Shown here piece by piece: positions 60,113 through 64,000 of a stretch of DNA of 64,000 nucleotides. The stretch is from Morella rubra (taxonomy: Eukaryota; Streptophyta; Magnoliopsida; Fagales; Myricaceae), in the NCBI GenBank assembly GCA_003952965.2, contig CM025852.1, forward strand, positions 1,129,545 to 1,193,544, given 5' to 3'. Below the pieces are notes generated by a model that saw nothing but the letters and a program-made list of their open reading frames with translations, ran no database searches and had not been told where the DNA came from. Made by a program: the position numbers and the translations under genes. Each line of letters begins with the position of its first letter. Position 1 is the first letter of the stretch.

Positions 60113-60410
60113 GCGGTGTACGGCCGCCGCTATAGGTTCCAAAACCGCTGCTATATCCTATAGCAGCGGTTTTTTAGCGGCGGTCGTGACCGCCGCTATA
60201 TCGCCGTCGGCACAGCCCTATAGCGGCGGTTGTGGACCGCTGGTGTATACGTTGGCTATATAGCGGCGGTCACACAGCGGCGGTCTGACCGCCGCTATAG
60301 AGCCAACTTTTTGCCGCGGACGATCTGTAGCGGCGGCCAGGTGACCGCCGCTACATGTTTTTAGCGGCGGTCTGATATGGGTTATAGCGGCGGTTAGTGA
60401 CCGCTGCTAT
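60113..60410. repeat. CACTA subterminal repeat array (TAGCGGCGGT / ACCGCCGCTA)
   Basis: Roughly fifteen copies of a 10-11 bp GC-rich motif, TATAGCGGCGGT or its reverse complement ACCGCCGCTATA, some with one change (for example AGCAGCGGT). Several form adjacent head-to-head palindromes. Such arrays bind the TNPA-type protein in characterised En/Spm elements. Confidence 0.9.
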
Positions 60411-60639
60411 AGGTTTTTTTTTTTTTTAAATTTTTTTTGGGTTATATTTTCCTACCATACAAATTTGATTATAGATTTTAATTGATTAATGGAAACAAAG
60501 AAAAGTGCAATAAAACAAAATATATTTCATTATAAGGAGGTCTTACAAGTTTTACATCAAACAAAAATAAGTTAATGGTATTTTCTCAGTAGACTAAAAG
60601 CTAACAAGTCATGACATTGAAGTACAAATAACTCTAAAT

Positions 60640-62563
60640 TTAATCCTGTCCACCTTCAGCACCATCTGCTCCTCCACTTTCTGCGTCATCGGCATTGTCT
60701 GCTATTACAATAATGTAAAATTAACAAACAGTAATGACATGAACAAAGCTAAAAGAGCTTATAAATACTTAAAATTAAATTAATAACAGTATTCATTTAT
60801 GTTTGTATCTTACCAACACTTGTTTTCCGACTTGCATGAGATGATCTATGAATTGCTGGTGAAACCTGATTGTTATTGGGAACATCTTGGTATTGACGTT
60901 GCTCCTACAACAGTTAAACAAACATTAATTAACTACGAAATATACATAAATAGAGTCAATAGTAATATTTGAGGATAAGTAAATAAAACTTTTACCCAAG
61001 CTTGTGCCATCATTTGTATTGTAGATTTTAGCGATGCTACTTCAGACTCCAACATCTGAACTCTATTTTCCATAAATACGGCTCTCTCGTTACTAGAGGA
61101 TGTCGGCTGACTGTATCTTACGTTGGTGTTGGTAGGATGAGATGAAGGAGTTGGTCCTAATCCAACGCCGCGAATGCGACCATGTCGTTCTGGACCAATC
61201 ACTTGTGCATATCGGTCAGATGGTGACCAACCGATGCTGCCATCCACTCTAAATTCGTCAGAAGTTTGTGAACTTCCTGAATCGTTCAGTCCAATCTCCT
61301 CCATTCGCCTCTGAGAGAGTACAACGTACAATTAAATTTTGAATTAATATTCGCACATTGAAATCAATCTCCAATTGTAATAATGACATACTATTTTCTC
61401 TGCTACGTCCGGATTTATTGGAGATCCGTCAGAACGCATATGGACAGTTTTATATAAATCCGCTCGATTGATTGGAACTTGTTTCTCTTTTTCCTGCATC
61501 ACAAACACGAAATCGTGATGAAATTTTAAATTACAAATAAGAATGACAATGATAAGTACTATACTATTAAAGAAAGTAATGAAAGTACTACATACCAATT
61601 CGTGAGCATAACGTGCGAAGCTCTTTGATCCTGCAGTGTGGACCGTCGTTTGGAGCGATCTATTTTGTTTTCCAGCATGACTTCGATGCTACATTAACAT
61701 CAAGACAGTTAAAATTTAATAAGAAGTTATATTCATAAAAATTATAATACGAATAAATAAATGTCATACCCGTCCTGCATCAGAATACCAAAAATCGACT
61801 AATTTGCAAAATTGCTCCAAATTAACGTCTGTTGGAGCATTATTTTTCACATACTGAGGCGTAAAGGCCTCATCAAAATATTTGAGCTTTAAACTACACT
61901 TGTAATTCCTCCATTTCTCTCCTAAATCTTTGAGGAACCAGCTCTTGACAATATCCCCCAATGGAGGCTCGGGGATTGTAAACCGTTTCTGCAAAATATA
62001 CCCAACAGTTAGGTGAGTCAATTATTAAATTCATATAGTTGAATAACAATTGTGACAAATAACCAAAATTATACCGTCATGAGGCTCCAACAGTCCTCTT
62101 TTATTGACATTGGGACTTTACGCCAGTCCGCCGCATCTAGGGGGATTTGATTCGCAACACGGGCAACACACCAGTGAATTTGTTAAATATTACCCATCTG
62201 CCCAATTGCCCATTGCCATTGAATTGTACTGGAATCAATTCGTCTTCCTTCAGATTCCAGACGTCCGTCATCCGCGTGCCGCCACGCACTTTCCGGACTT
62301 CAGTATGACCTGCACATTTAGCATGTGAAACGAAATCGAGTAACATATTAAACTTAGATTATCTCTATTGTGGTTATGAACATACCAATTATTTCATTAT
62401 CGTTCAAAGATTGATCATAGTCGGACGATGGCATCGTAGCCTGTTCTGAAGGATGCGCAGGTGGCTGTGACGGCGTTGCTTCTTGTGATGCCGTTGCTTC
62501 TTGTGATGGTGGCACAGGTGGCTGTGATGAAGAAGATATAGTCCTGAATCTCTTCCTCGTCAT
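60640..62563 (-). CDS. CACTA second protein, Transposase_24 family, frameshifted
   Basis: Eight exons on the minus strand: 62386-62563, 62075-62309, 61770-61988, 61596-61688, 61392-61493, 60996-61310, 60814-60904, 60640-60701. They begin MTRKRFRTISSSSQPP followed by a Ser/Pro/Gln/Ala-rich repeat (SQEAT), then a conserved region typical of plant Transposase_24 / Ptta-En-Spm proteins: GGTRMTDVWNLKEDE, DAADWRKVPMSIKEDCWSLM, KRFTIPEPPLGDIVKSWFL, GEKWRNYKCSLKLKYF, SHAGKQNRSLQTTVHTAGSK, MRSDGSPINPDVAEKI, a short coiled coil (MENRVQMLESEVASLKSTIQ) and an acidic end (AEGGQD stop). The second exon is 1 nt short of frame; the shift lies near 62,160-62,165 and others nearby are possible. In characterised CACTA elements this class binds the subterminal repeats. 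Confidence 0.82.
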
Positions 62564-62729
62564 TGTACCTATACAATGTATTGACATGCATAAAAGTGAT
62601 TTCAAATCAAATTGAACAATACAAAACACATTTCCTTAAACAAAACATCAACAAAACGAATATATGGTAAATCTGAGCATGTAAGAAAAAAATATTTCAA
62701 TCACAAAAACAGAGACATATTTGACATAC

Positions 62730-64000
62730 CATAGGAAATTCCTGAGGTATATCTAGTGTTGTTCCTTCCACCTCATTTCTAAACCACGTCAAATCATCGT
62801 GTACATTCTCGATGTTTTGCTCAACGTTGAAATTGTAAGGTTCATTTTCACAGTAGTCATCTATGTCGTCATCATTACCAGCATCAAACACATCTCTTGG
62901 TTTGGTCTTGACAACTACTTCCCAATTTGGATGTCTTTCATCTGCTACATAGTATACTTGAGATGCTTGTGGTGCCAAAATGAATGGATCATCGCTTAAT
63001 CGATCTCCAGTATGCACTAAACGCGAAAAATTAACAAGTTCGAATCCAAACTCATCAACTTTATATCCCCTACCAATAGCTGTATCAACCCAATCACATT
63101 TGAATAGTACAAAACATTCTTCATCAAAATAGTTTAACTCAATGATACTTATAATTCGCCCGTAATATGTGGTGCCCCCTTCAACAGTCACACATACTCC
63201 ACTATTTTGAGTTGTTCTGCCTATTTCATTGTCTTTTGTACGAAATTTCACACCATTATATACATATCGGCTAAATGATCTAGCTTCGGGGTTTGGACCT
63301 TTAGCAAGCCATCGAACTCTATTTGGAAGTTGATGCTTCATCATCTCGTCCATATTTTGTACCTATTTTCCTCGAACAACAAGTCAAGATTAAACTAATT
63401 GTAAGTTTCAAAGTAATCAGCCAATACAAAACATTTTAAACATAACACATACATAGTTTCGAAACCAGTCACAAAATTCATCCCTATGCATCTTATCGAT
63501 GACATAATCTGGTGGTCGACTACTACGATTTCTTGCCTTCAATCGCTCCTTATGCATTCTACACATCGACAACCAATTCTAAAAAATTAATTTCACCATC
63601 GATAAAAACATGTTGAATGAAATAGTTAGAAGTGTAACATCACTTACGTGCGAATTTGAATTAACTCATCGCAATTAAAAAGGATATATCGATGAGCCTG
63701 CATGCATGTTTTCATATCAAGACGAACAAATGATATTCCTCCCATAGTATCGTCTACATTTCTTGGTGATCTATTAAAGATCGTTGGGACTGATTCTAAA
63801 TATCTTGAACAAAATGTTAAGCATTCATCTGCTATATATCCTTCAGCAATAGAGCCTTCAGGTGCGGCCGTGTTGCGCACGTAAGATTTGAAACGGTGCA
63901 TGCACCTACATCAATAATATTAGACTTTATTAAATACAACACGTGCAAAGAAACGTGATATAACATATCTCTATAATTCATATTACCTTTCAATAGGATA
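62730..64000 (-). CDS. CACTA TNP2 transposase, C-terminal exons (DUF4218/DUF4216), partial
   Basis: Exons on the minus strand: 63987 to beyond 64000, 63648-63905, 63453-63558, 62730-63362. All have GT-AG junctions and matching phases. The order of motifs is YPIER|CMHRFKSYVRN, APEGSIAEGYIADECLTFCS (DUF4218-like end of TNP2), MHKERLKARNRSSRPPDYVI, HRDEFCDWFRNY, then a DUF4216 domain (VRWLAKGPNPEARSFSRYVY, GGTTYYGRIISIIELNYFDE, FVLFKCDWVD, PFILAPQASQVYYVAD, HPNWEVVVKTKPRDVFD) and an acidic tail. The catalytic TNP2 core would lie to the right of the window. The 3' end is uncertain: the frame can stop by read-through at 62,697 or splice at 62,730. Confidence 0.82.

Larger units (their letters stand above)
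60087..64000 (-). mobile_element. CACTA (En/Spm) transposon, extends beyond window
   Basis: The left end on the plus strand is CACTATAGAAATAAAGTCC (60,087), then the dense subterminal repeat array, then transposon genes on the minus strand: Transposase_24 type (60,640-62,563) and the 3' exons of a TNP2 transposase (62,730 to beyond 64,000). The order TNP2 then second protein then 3' terminus is the normal CACTA layout, so 60,087 is the element's 3' end. At least one frameshift in the second protein suggests the copy is not fully functional, although most exons remain open. Confidence 0.88.

Overview
This is plant nuclear DNA, most likely from a woody eudicot; I do not name a species. The evidence is intron-rich genes with GT-AG splicing, T-rich introns, long AT-rich intergenic stretches, MITEs and CACTA and Copia transposons, and protein families best matched by Arabidopsis genes. 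Two runs of exactly 1000 N (5999-6998 and 58597-59596) are assembly gaps.

Layout. 1-18.0 kb has no intact gene. It is a T+G-rich tract holding a decayed Copia reverse-transcriptase fragment (about 7.0-7.26 kb), a retrotransposon-like primer-binding site (11.61 kb), a pair of diverged 0.5 kb direct repeats (11.9-12.4 and 17.5-18.07 kb) and a clear R2R3-MYB pseudogene of the MYB80/MS188 type (16,081-16,902, minus). 18.9-24.8 kb is a complete 12-exon CAX2-type cation/H+ exchanger gene (minus, 439 codons, every splice phase checked). 25.6-28.65 kb is a 0.9 kb tandem duplication whose first unit carries nested MITEs. 29.3-33.9 kb is a 13-exon raffinose synthase-like gene (RFS1/SIP1 type, minus) that is complete except for two frameshifts. 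34.2-41.5 kb is intergenic. Its right part carries five heat-shock-like TTCTAGAA palindromes, three of them followed at exactly 7 nt by a CACGTG G-box. They lie upstream of a single-exon plastid DnaJ11-type J-protein gene (41,689-42,189, plus).

43.3-51.2 kb is a complete 12-exon VARICOSE/EDC4 mRNA-decapping scaffold gene (minus, 1412 aa). Divergent from it is a 66-residue cysteine-rich single-span membrane microprotein gene (52,551-52,751, plus). 53.57-54.04 kb is a second copy of the MITE family seen at 26.6 kb. 54.5-58.4 kb is the 3' two-thirds of the gene for TFIIH subunit p62 (TFB1), minus; its 5' exons are lost in or beyond the gap. After the gap come the end of one CACTA element (59,782) and the start of another (60,087 to beyond the window). 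The second has GC-rich subterminal repeats, a Transposase_24-type gene and the C-terminal exons of a TNP2-type transposase, all on the minus strand.

The cellular genes are functionally unrelated, as is usual in plants: vacuolar ion exchange, galactosyl-oligosaccharide metabolism, plastid chaperoning, mRNA decapping and basal transcription/DNA repair. The most unusual points are the fixed-spacing HSE/G-box modules, the MYB80 relic, the damaged RFS1 gene, and the CACTA cluster at the truncated TFB1 locus. I found no prokaryotic-type system, CRISPR array or confident tRNA gene.
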